Shown here one piece after another: positions 34,523 to 43,300 of a stretch of DNA of 54,691 bases (position 1 is the first letter of the stretch; each line of letters opens with the position of its first letter). The DNA lies in assembly GCA_964582415.1 (NCBI GenBank), contig CAZOSF010000007.1, forward strand, positions 1 to 54,691. The letters are read 5' to 3'. The notes under the pieces are model-generated. The model ran no database searches and had not been told where the DNA came from. It worked only from the letters and a program-made list of their open reading frames with translations. Both the position numbers and the translations under genes were made by a program. This DNA comes from CAZOSF01 sp964582415 (GTDB lineage: Bacteria > Bacteroidota > Bacteroidia > Flavobacteriales > Flavobacteriaceae).

Positions 34523-35248
34523 ATGCAGGAAATACGAGGAAAAGTTGCCCTTATCACTGGGGGTACTAAAGGAATTGGCTTTGGAATTGCCGAAGCTTTT
34601 TTAAATAATGGAATGAATGTGGCGATCACTGGAAGATCGGAATCATCGGTGGAAGGAGCAGTTAAAGCATTGAATGGGAATGGAAACGATAGTGCCCATG
34701 CCATGGGCGTGGTAGCCGATGTCCGTAATCTGGAAACCATGGAACAAGCGGTGGCTAGGGTTACTGAAGAATTCGGAAAAATCGATGTGGTCATCGCAAA
34801 TGCCGGTATCGGGCATTTTGCTCCTGTGCAAGAACTCACTGTTGAGCAGTGGCAGGAAACTATCGACACCAACCTCACTGGAGTATTTTATACACTGAAG
34901 GCCAGCATGAACCAACTGATAAAAAATCGGGGGTATTTTATTACGATTTCCAGCTTGGCGGGCACTAACTTCTTTGCCAATGGAAGTGCGTATAATGCGA
35001 GTAAATTCGGACTTACAGGCTTTACACAGGCGGTAATGTTAGATTTAAGAAATCAGGGAGTGAAAGTGAGTACCATCATGCCAGGATCTGTAGCCACGTA
35101 TTTTAATGATCACGTTCCATCGGATAAGGATGCCTGGAAGATTCAAATAGAGGATATTGGTGAGTTGACGGTCGATTTGCTCAAAATGCATCCGCGAACC
35201 TTGCCAAGTAAGGTAGAGGTGCGCCCTTCGATGCCACCCAGTAATTAA
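34523..35248 (+). CDS. SDR family oxidoreductase
   Basis: 241 residues from the ATG at 34523; the ATG at 34481 adds 14 residues and overlaps the divergent gene. NAD(P)-binding TGGTKGIG (about 12-19), NAG at 93-95, catalytic Ser143 (ISSLAG), Tyr157 and Lys161 (YNASKFG) are all in place. A classical short-chain dehydrogenase/reductase; the substrate is unknown. It faces the dipeptidase gene across 40 bases. Confidence 0.9.
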   Translation: MQEIRGKVALITGGTKGIGFGIAEAFLNNGMNVAITGRSESSVEGAVKALNGNGNDSAHAMGVVADVRNLETMEQAVARVTEEFGKIDVVIANAGIGHFAPVQELTVEQWQETIDTNLTGVFYTLKASMNQLIKNRGYFITISSLAGTNFFANGSAYNASKFGLTGFTQAVMLDLRNQGVKVSTIMPGSVATYFNDHVPSDKDAWKIQIEDIGELTVDLLKMHPRTLPSKVEVRPSMPPSN

Positions 35249-35274
35249 AAAAAAGGCCTCCAGATGGAGGCCTT
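35247..35274 (-). terminator. Terminator of the OmpA lipoprotein gene
   Basis: Nine-bp stem AAGGCCTCC / GGAGGCCTT with loop AGAT. On the minus strand the stem is followed by a T8 run. Weak T content on the plus side suggests it mainly serves the minus-strand gene. Confidence 0.85.
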
Positions 35275-35296
35275 CGCTTTAGTGGGCAAGTATGGA

Positions 35297-36151
35297 TTAG
35301 TTTGCACTTAATAAAGCCAAAAATTTATCGAGATTAGGTAAGATCACAATACGGGTGCGACGGTTCTTAGATCGTCCTTCCATGCTATCGTTGGAAGCGA
35401 TAGGGGCATAGCTGCTTCTTCCGGCTGCGATTAGTTTTTCTGGGGCTACTCCAAAATCTTCTTGAAGTTTCCGAATGACCGCGGTCGAGCGCTCCACACT
35501 TAATTCCCAGTTGTCTTTTACATAGGAACCCGGCTTCACCGTCTGATCGTCGGTATGTCCTTCAATCAGCACTTCCATCGCAGGTTCACTATTAATAACG
35601 GTAGCCAAACGTTGGAGTAGGGGTTCGGCCTTGGGATTGACTCTTGCACTTCCGGAACGAAATAATAATTTATCTGAAATTGTAATCATCACTACCGTTT
35701 CGTCTATGTCAACACTGATATCTTCCTCCTCACCTTTGGCAATAAGACTTTCATCGAGGTTCTTTTTAAGATTGTAGGAGATAATCAAATTCATCGAATC
35801 TTCTAAGCTTTTTGCTTGTGCCAATTCATTGGGATCTACATTTTCCAGTGCCTTTTTCATCTGTTCCTTATCTCGGTTGGAAAGTACTACATTGCCATAA
35901 TCACGCAAGCTCGTATCTTCCAGCTCTTGATTGGTATCACTAAGCGAGCGAATTTTGGCATTGTAATTTGCCACGCGTTCTTCGATTTGGGCATATTTAG
36001 CCTCAATCTCTTCTTTTTCCACCTGTGTTTTAGTCAATTGGGACCGGGTTTCATTGTACTGGGATTCCAGTTCGACATACTTTTTTTTGGAAACGCATGA
36101 AACCGTTGTCAATACGATGAGTCCAAGGGTTAGTGTTTTCAGTTTTTTCAT
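35297..36151 (-). CDS. OmpA/MotB-type lipoprotein with coiled coil
   Basis: 284 residues. Signal peptide and lipobox with Cys19 (IVLTTVSC), coiled coil at about 25-80 (YNETRSQLTKTQVEKEEIEA), then a C-terminal OmpA domain (about 165-280) with LIEGHTDDQT and GRSKNRRTRI for peptidoglycan. This architecture is common in Bacteroidota and anchors the outer membrane to murein. It stands alone with a strong terminator. Confidence 0.87.
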   Translation of the reverse strand: MKKLKTLTLGLIVLTTVSCVSKKKYVELESQYNETRSQLTKTQVEKEEIEAKYAQIEERVANYNAKIRSLSDTNQELEDTSLRDYGNVVLSNRDKEQMKKALENVDPNELAQAKSLEDSMNLIISYNLKKNLDESLIAKGEEEDISVDIDETVVMITISDKLLFRSGSARVNPKAEPLLQRLATVINSEPAMEVLIEGHTDDQTVKPGSYVKDNWELSVERSTAVIRKLQEDFGVAPEKLIAAGRSSYAPIASNDSMEGRSKNRRTRIVILPNLDKFLALLSAN

Positions 36152-36332
36152 GATAGATCGTTTTTTGGTTTATTTTAATAACCCATACGATCCTAAAAAT
36201 ATTCGTTAAGGAGTGCTATTCTTTTGTTAAGAAAAAGGTTTTCACCTGCTGGTATGTTAATGTTTTCCGAAGAGCATGGCATCTTTTTACAGGCCCCATT
36301 AAATTTGAGTACCTTTAAATAAAGCGCTGTCG

Positions 36333-36518
36333 ATGAATTTACAAATACCCACAGGAGTGCCCAGTGCAAATAACAATTCCCCTATCGATTTATCCAATCC
36401 ATTTGATGTTTTGGTTTACATAGTAGCACCTGTAGCACTTATCGTTTTGTATTTATATTTGCGAAAAAAGAATCGGAAAATCGATGAAGATGAAGATTCT
36501 AATGCATCCGAGGAATAA
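36333..36518 (+). CDS. Small conserved membrane protein, often mislabelled adenylosuccinate synthetase
   Basis: 61 residues: a polar N-terminus (NLQIPTGVPSANNNSPIDLS), one hydrophobic helix (about 27-45), then a basic and acidic tail (RKKNRKIDEDEDSNASEE). Similar short proteins in Flavobacteriia are, in my recollection, often called adenylosuccinate synthetase in databases; nothing here resembles that 430-residue enzyme, so the name should not be used. The function is unknown. It precedes the secreted protein gene 36549-37205. Confidence 0.7.
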   Translation: MNLQIPTGVPSANNNSPIDLSNPFDVLVYIVAPVALIVLYLYLRKKNRKIDEDEDSNASEE

Positions 36519-36548
36519 TTGGATTGATTTTTGTGTACCCAAATGGCT

Positions 36549-37205
36549 ATGAAAACGAATATTTCCTTACCTATTTTGATATTGTTCTTCTTCTCGGCAG
36601 CGGTTAATGCCCAGATAGAAACGATTACGAATTCGGTTCAAATTGAAATCAACGAAATCGACACCCCTGAAGAAACAGGATTTGAACTTCCGGCAAGAAC
36701 CAAACCAAGTCTGACCATTCCAATGAAGGATCGAATTCCTGAAGGCACGTCCGATCTTGGGGAAGAAGAACCAAAACTGGAAATGGGCAAATCGGATGGT
36801 CTAAAGGAGAATGTATACGATAAAGCCCCAAAGGCATTTTCTAATGATAAAGCCGTAACGAATGAATTCGATAGGGATCAGTTTCTTGGTGATGTTACCA
36901 CGGGTGCAACCTATGTAAATATTAAATATCGTGATCACGAATATGTGGATGGCGATTTGATTCGGGTATTTGTAAATGGCGACATCGTTCAGTCCCAAGT
37001 GTATTTAGGGGCTTCCTTTGCTGGTTTTACTTTACGACTGGAAGAAGGGGTAAATACCATAGAATTCCAAGCCTTGAATCAGGGATCGTCGGGTCCGAAT
37101 ACGGCCGAACTACATGTGTACGATGACAAAGGTTTCATCATCTCCGCCAAAGAATGGAATCTTCTTACTGGCAGAAAAGCGACTATCGTTGTAAACAGAG
37201 AGTGA
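36549..37205 (+). CDS. Secreted protein of unknown function
   Basis: 218 residues from the ATG at 36549 (MKTNISLPILILFFFSAAVNAQ signal peptide); ATGs at 36531 and 36543 are alternatives. A low-complexity acidic and Pro-rich middle (about 30-100) is followed by a beta-rich C-terminal domain (about 105-218) with YVNIKYRDHEYVDGDLIRVFVNGD and FTLRLEEGVNTIEF. The latter resembles a domain seen in other flavobacterial secreted proteins but I cannot name it. It abuts the ExbD gene tail to tail. Confidence 0.7.
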   Translation: MKTNISLPILILFFFSAAVNAQIETITNSVQIEINEIDTPEETGFELPARTKPSLTIPMKDRIPEGTSDLGEEEPKLEMGKSDGLKENVYDKAPKAFSNDKAVTNEFDRDQFLGDVTTGATYVNIKYRDHEYVDGDLIRVFVNGDIVQSQVYLGASFAGFTLRLEEGVNTIEFQALNQGSSGPNTAELHVYDDKGFIISAKEWNLLTGRKATIVVNRE

Positions 37206-37760
37206 TTACTGCAAAGCGGCTTCGCTCAATAACAGGGGATAGGCTTCTTTTACTTTCTCCCACTCATCTGGATTTAGTTTCGACAAAGGTTTTTTGAAAT
37301 TCGATAGGGAAAATTGCTCTCGAAGTTCAAAATAGGCAGTGCTCAACTTACTTTGCAAATTGATATAATCCTCGTATTTAGTGTTGCGATGGGAACTCAC
37401 AACTATAACAGCTTTAGCTGGGTTCTCCGAAGCTTCAGGGTCTCCCGCCCCCAAACAATAGGTGCAGCTTCCATCACCATTGTTATCCAAAAAAGATTTT
37501 ATGGAGGTTGTCAATTCACCGAAAGGAGTAAGCTTTTCACCCAAAAGATAGTCCCCTTTCTCATTGATGGAAATTCGCAAAAGGTTACGCTCCTTTAAAG
37601 GAATGGAGCAATCCCCCGAAAGGCAGGGCTTGGGTAATTTGCGAACGATTCCTTGCTCGTTGGGAAAAGTAGTGGTTACCAAAAAAAATATAAGTAGTAA
37701 AAAGGCGATGTCTGCTGTGCTTCCAGCATTGATTTCCGGTAGTGTTTTACGATTTCTCAT
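37206..37760 (-). CDS. Orphan ExbD/TolR family protein
   Basis: 184 residues. N-terminal cytosolic NAGSTADIAFLLLIFFLVTTTF is the single membrane helix with the conserved proton-path Asp17 of ExbD/TolR. The periplasmic domain contains four Cys (46, 51, 99, 102), with pattern CxxxxC and CTYC, then the usual PAKAVIVVSSHRNTKYEDYI motif. ExbD normally works with ExbB and TonB to energise outer-membrane receptors; no exbB is adjacent, so its partner is elsewhere. Confidence 0.85.
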   Translation of the reverse strand: MRNRKTLPEINAGSTADIAFLLLIFFLVTTTFPNEQGIVRKLPKPCLSGDCSIPLKERNLLRISINEKGDYLLGEKLTPFGELTTSIKSFLDNNGDGSCTYCLGAGDPEASENPAKAVIVVSSHRNTKYEDYINLQSKLSTAYFELREQFSLSNFKKPLSKLNPDEWEKVKEAYPLLLSEAALQ

Positions 37761-37860
37761 GACGATGGTTTTTATAGAATACCATCATCCAACAAGAATG
37801 CCAATCCCGGGTCGAGACAGAAAATTAAGGTCGGATTTTATAAATGAATCCTAAGCAGGT

Positions 37861-38487
37861 CTATTCCTCTTCGTTCAATTTTTCCAAAAGCGTATCATAG
37901 TCTGCAATCTGAAGATACATTTTTCCGCCTACCATGACAATCGGAGAAGTCATTGTGTCCAGCCGCTGTTGTCCGCCTATCAAAGCGTTTGAGAGCTGTT
38001 TTTTTACCGCATCGTTGTCGGAAATTTTGATGGCGTCATAGAAAAACGGACTATTATTCAATGGCTGCACCAATGAATCGCATTTCATCGCACAACTATC
38101 TGGAAGGAACAGGGTAATTTTCTTCTTCGGTTGAATTTTAATCAATTCAAACGGAGCCTTAACAACACGTCGCGACAAACTATCGCTAATGTTCAATTTG
38201 TATTTGTAGAGGGGCACTTGTCCACGCTCAGCCACCAAGGTTTTAATGGTTATTTTGGATCGGGCTGGGAGGCGATACACGCGTTCCCTTCCTTCCCTTT
38301 GTCGGAAACCGGTTCCTTCCACTTCAATGGATACGTCCAAATCGGTAAGGGTTTTATTCAATGCATAAATGTACACTCGATTGTTTTCTCGTTTCTCTTC
38401 AATATCCACCTGATATTCTTCTTGGGAGTTCATTGAAATAGGAAAACAGAATAAAAGAAGTAGGGGCAATAGGGTATATTTGAACAT
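37861..38487 (-). CDS. Secreted protein with a C-terminal glutaredoxin-like domain
   Basis: 208 residues with a signal peptide (MFKYTLLPLLLLFCFPISMNSQ). An N-terminal beta-sandwich-like domain (about 23-115) precedes a segment (about 122-205) with the glutaredoxin-like layout: strand KKKITLFLPDSCAMKC (Cys132, Cys136), then a helix, and TMTSPIVMVGGKMY with the cis-Pro182. The CxxxC spacing departs from the usual CxxC. A periplasmic thiol or thioredoxin-like role is inference. It lies 100 bases upstream of the orphan ExbD gene on the same strand. Confidence 0.7.
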   Translation of the reverse strand: MFKYTLLPLLLLFCFPISMNSQEEYQVDIEEKRENNRVYIYALNKTLTDLDVSIEVEGTGFRQREGRERVYRLPARSKITIKTLVAERGQVPLYKYKLNISDSLSRRVVKAPFELIKIQPKKKITLFLPDSCAMKCDSLVQPLNNSPFFYDAIKISDNDAVKKQLSNALIGGQQRLDTMTSPIVMVGGKMYLQIADYDTLLEKLNEEE

Positions 38488-38621
38488 AGAAATTTAATTT
38501 TTTGTCAATATACAAATTATTGTAGGTTGGGCGTAATTACTGTTTATAAATAACGACTAAATTATATTGTTCTACTGCTCTTAGTAGGATGGAATTAGCT
38601 AATTTTAAGAAAATTAAATCC

Positions 38622-40286
38622 ATGAAAAAAATTGTCCCCATTTTTTGTTTAGCTCTTTTTTCAATCGCGGTAATTCATGCCCAGGAATTAAGGGAATTCC
38701 ACGTTGAAGTTGAAGACGATGCCTATGTTCCTGTAGATAAGACTACCATGGCCAGACAACCTGGATTCACTCAGAGAATGTCCACGATTTTAACGACACA
38801 AGTAAATGTCGATGAAAATGGGATGGATATCATCGGTGATGCTGGAAATGAGCCGAGTATTGCAGTAGACCCTACCAATCCAGATCGTATCGTAATTGGC
38901 TGGCGCCAGTTTGATGCTATTTCAAGTAATTTTAGGCAAGCCGGTTATGGCTATAGCTTGGATGGAGGAAATACGTTTACTTTTCCAGGGGTGCTAAACC
39001 CAGGATTGTTCCGTTCCGATCCAGTATTGGATTTTGATGCCGAAGGGAATTTTTATTACAACAGCTTGCAGGATACCTTCGAATGCGATGTTTTTCAAAT
39101 AAATGATGGGGGAGTAGTTTGGTCAGGACCTGTGCCTGCGAAAGGAGGAGACAAGCAATGGATGCGAATGGACCGCACTGGCGGGCCGGGTAATCAGCAC
39201 AATTATTCCTATTGGAATTCTAGTTTTAGTACCTGTCCACCGGGTTCTTTCACTCGATCGGTGGATGGCAGTATGACTTTTGAAGATTGCCAGGTAATCG
39301 ACGGTGATCCCTATTGGGGAACTTTGGCAGTGGATAAGGAAGGGAATCTATTGATTGTCGGAGCCTCGGGTCCATCCGTCTTATTTATAAAATCTTCCAA
39401 CGCCTCTGATTCTGGACAATCGACGAGTTGGGATTTTGTTACCAATGTTGATCTCGATGGTCGATTGGACGCCGGACAAGCTATTAATCCACAAGGACTG
39501 GTTGGGCAAGCTTGGGTGGATGTTGATATTACGGATGGCCCGGGAACGAAACCCATTTATGTATTGGCTTCTGTAGAACGATTTAACGGTGATCCATGTG
39601 ATGTTATGTTCGCAAAAAGTACCGATGGCGGACTCACTTTTTCGGAGCCCATGCAGTTAAATACGGATGGCTTTGGACATTACAATTGGTTTGGCACCAT
39701 GAGTGTGGCACCCAATGGACGCATAGATGTGGTTTGGTTGGATACCCGGGACGATCCGAATAATTTCAATTCACGTTTATACTACACCTTTTCGGAGGAT
39801 CAAGGGACTACTTGGGCACCGAATGAACCATTGTCTCCAGCATTCGATTCTACCGTGGGTTGGCCGCAACAAAATAAAATGGGGGACTATTTCGACATGG
39901 TAAGCGATAATGACTACGCTCATTTGGCTTGGGCCAATACCATCAATGGTGGTCAGGATGTATACTATTCCCGAATTTCACCTGAAGCCATTATTTTATC
40001 GAATGATATCAACCACCCTCAAAACTGGGGTGTTGAAGTTGCTCCAAATCCTTTTGAAGACAAGGTTAGTATTAGTTTCGAAGTTCCTGACCTCCAAGAT
40101 GTTGAAGTGGGAATTTACGATGTAAAGGGGCAGAAATTGGTCACTTTAGGAAAAAGAAAAATGGTGGGTCAGCAAAGGATCACTTGGGAATTGGCAGGAA
40201 ATTCTATCAATGTATCCAGTGGCAATTACTTTGTGATTATCAAAAGTGGTACTAAGCGAATGGTAAAACAACTCATCAAATTGTAG
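38622..40286 (+). CDS. Secreted BNR/sialidase-fold T9SS cargo protein
   Basis: 554 residues from the ATG at 38622 (MKKIVPIFCLALFSIAVIHAQ signal peptide). A sialidase-like six-bladed propeller with repeated S-x-D-G-G-x-T-F/W motifs (YSLDGGNTF, RSVDGSMTF, KSTDGGLTF, FSEDQGTTW) and EPSIAVDPTNPDRIVIGWR. It ends with a T9SS type A domain (about 475-554): VAPNPFEDKVSISFEVP, IYDVKGQKLVTLG, GNYFVIIKSGTKRMVKQLIKL. Sialidase catalytic residues (Arg triad, Tyr, Asp) are not clearly present, so enzyme activity is doubtful. First of three T9SS cargo genes in a row. Confidence 0.82.
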   Translation: MKKIVPIFCLALFSIAVIHAQELREFHVEVEDDAYVPVDKTTMARQPGFTQRMSTILTTQVNVDENGMDIIGDAGNEPSIAVDPTNPDRIVIGWRQFDAISSNFRQAGYGYSLDGGNTFTFPGVLNPGLFRSDPVLDFDAEGNFYYNSLQDTFECDVFQINDGGVVWSGPVPAKGGDKQWMRMDRTGGPGNQHNYSYWNSSFSTCPPGSFTRSVDGSMTFEDCQVIDGDPYWGTLAVDKEGNLLIVGASGPSVLFIKSSNASDSGQSTSWDFVTNVDLDGRLDAGQAINPQGLVGQAWVDVDITDGPGTKPIYVLASVERFNGDPCDVMFAKSTDGGLTFSEPMQLNTDGFGHYNWFGTMSVAPNGRIDVVWLDTRDDPNNFNSRLYYTFSEDQGTTWAPNEPLSPAFDSTVGWPQQNKMGDYFDMVSDNDYAHLAWANTINGGQDVYYSRISPEAIILSNDINHPQNWGVEVAPNPFEDKVSISFEVPDLQDVEVGIYDVKGQKLVTLGKRKMVGQQRITWELAGNSINVSSGNYFVIIKSGTKRMVKQLIKL

Positions 40287-40379
40287 GAATTTTCAAAAAT
40301 TTGGGCGTAATTTGCTCCAAACCTTAACATTGGTTGAGGTTCCCAATTATCTAAAAAATCTTAACCACAACGTAAAGCC

Positions 40380-43300
40380 ATGGTAAAAAAATATTTTATA
40401 CCGGTAGTATTTAGTTTTATAGTTTCCTTCGCATTCGGGCAAAACGATTCTTTAGTTCCCCAGCGAAGAGTGGCGTCGGTAATACCGTACCGGCCTTTTC
40501 AACAAAACCAGGATACTACGAAGCGAATCAATCCAACCAATGGATACGATCTAAATAAACTCCAACAATTAGAACAGTCGTTCGATGAACAATTTACCCA
40601 ACTTCGTCAAGAAGCGGAAGAGGTAGCCAAGAACTCAGGGCTCCCAATTCGTTATTCATTGCCTGATGGAGGCGTTGCCGAATTGCGTAGACTGGCACCG
40701 GACGGAACGCCTTTGTATTACAGAACTTACAACGCAGACGCTGCTATTTCCACCCGAACAAATTACCTAAATACAGGCGGTGGATTGGGGCTTGATTTAA
40801 ATGGAGACAATCTAACCGCCCACGTATGGGATGGTGGACACGCACGTGTTTCACATCAGGAATACGACGGAACCGGTGGAACCAATAGGGTAACCCTGAT
40901 GGATACTGGTAGCGAGGGAGGAACCCAATTGAATTTTCACGCAGCCCACGTAACTGGAACTATATGTGCTTCTGGTGTTCAGTCACAAGCCAAAGGAATG
41001 GCTTGGCAGAGTGATGTAAGGGGGTATATGTGGAATAATGACGTTTCGGAAGCTACCTCTCAGGCTGGAGCTACGGGATTTAATAACGACTTCGGAATGC
41101 TGGTTTCCAACCACTCCTATGGTTATGACGCCACAAGTATTCCAGATGCATGGTTTGGCCAATACGGTAGTGATGCCCGTGCGTGGGACCTAGTAATGAA
41201 CAATGCTCCCTATTATTTGATGCTAGTTGCCGCAGGAAATGACGGGAACGACAATTCATCCAATGGTGCTCCACTTGCTGGTCAAACTGCTTTCGATAAA
41301 TTAAATGGTCATGCCACAGCGAAAAACAATTTGGTGGTGGCCAATGGAACGGATGCCACCATAGATGGAAGTGGAAACTTGGTATCGGTTTCGAGAAATA
41401 CCAGTAGTAGCGAAGGACCTACCGATGATTACAGAATTAAGCCGGACATTATGGGGAATGGTACAGGTTTGTATTCAACCTATGAAACCAGCAATACGGC
41501 CTATGGTACCATATCAGGAACCTCCATGGCGACACCAAATGTCACGGGATCGTTACTGTTACTCCAAGAGCATTATTATAATCTGCATGGAACCTATATG
41601 AGAGCGGCTTCTTTGAAAGGTCTCGCACTGCATACGGCCGACGATGCTGGTGGTATCACCGGTCCAGATGCCCAATTTGGATGGGGACTACTGAATGCTA
41701 AGAAGGCTGCGGAAACCTTGACCGATGCGGCTGGAGCCAGTGGGAACTCTATAGTGGAAGAACTAACGCTCAATCCGGGACAAACGTATCAAATTACCGT
41801 ACAATCCAATGGAGTGGATCCATTAATGGCATCCATTTCTTGGAATGACCCTGCACATGCTACTATAAGTGGAACAAATAATACAACTCCTGCTTTGGTC
41901 AATGACCTTGACCTGCGTTTGGACAATGGAAGTATCTACTACCCATGGCGACTCACTGGAGTGAATTCTAATAGTAATGCAGGGGACAATGATGTCGACC
42001 CTTTTGAAAGAGTCGATATTGCCGGTGCCTCTGGAACCTATACCCTTACAGTTACACATGAGGGCTCTTTAAACGGTAACAACCCACAAGATTTTACCTT
42101 AATTGTTACGGGTGTGGTAGTGGCATCAACCCCTATGGTGAGCTTCGGAACCACTTCCGATACAATCATTGAGGATTCCAATTGTGGTTTTACCGATATA
42201 TCAATTCCTGTAAACATTGCTTTGGGACCTTCCCAATCAACCGATGTTAACTTTTCTGTGAATGGTAGCAGTACGGCCAGTGATGGATTGGATTTCGAAT
42301 TACTAACGTCTAATGTGAATTTCCCAGCGGGAAGTACCACTGGACAATCGATGACCTTACGCGTTTATCACGACGGGATTATCGAAGGAGATGAAACCGT
42401 TATTATAGATCTTTCTGTTAACGCCAATGGTGGCGACGCGGTGGCGGACACCAATGCGAATACCTTTACACTTACGATCAATAACGATGATCAGGCACCA
42501 ACCAGCACCTTCACATCTACTGTGTTTTATGAAGATTTTAATGATGTAACCGGATGGTTGGTAATTGATGCAGATGGTGATGGAAATAATTGGGGTATTG
42601 TGGATGCAACCGGTATTCATAATTATGACGGCAATATTGCTATTAGTTATTCATGGAACGGATCGGCATTCTCACCAGATAATTACCTCATAAGTCCACA
42701 ATTTACAATACCAGCCGGCGCTACATCAAGCTCCATTAGTTATGAAGTAGGAAGTGCGACAGACCCAACATTCTATCGCGAACATTATTCGGTGTATTTT
42801 ACTACCGATATCTCAAGTACTTCGACGATTACCAGTGGAACAGTTTTGGAAAACGATCGTGAAATCCCAGCCATGGGATCTGAAACTAGAAGTCATAATG
42901 TGACTGCTCTCCAAGGTCAAACAGGCTATTTTGTGATCAGGCATCATAATGTTACCGATGAATGGTGGTTAGGATTCGATAATTTATTGGTTGAATCGAC
43001 CTTTGAAACGAATGTACAGACAGCCGTTAATACGAGCGATCCCGACGAGTTTTTATTTAATGATGCTGGAACTGCTTATTCAGTTGATAATACTTCCGGA
43101 AACGTGATGGCACAAGTTGTTAACAACAATACATTCGATTATGGTTGTTTGTCTGTGGAAGTTTCAAGGGCTGGAATTGGAGCACAAAGTTACAACGGCA
43201 GTAGTTTGCCCAATTTTGTGACGAATAAGACCTTTACACTAACCCCAGCCAATACCACAGGTTCGGGAAATACCACCATAAGTTTCTATTTTGAAGAAGC

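Noticed and set aside
34483..34878. Long minus-strand extension of the dipeptidase frame (to 34878)
   Set aside because: It lies fully over the divergent SDR gene, which has complete SDR motifs, and the dipeptidase has a clear signal peptide starting at 34482.
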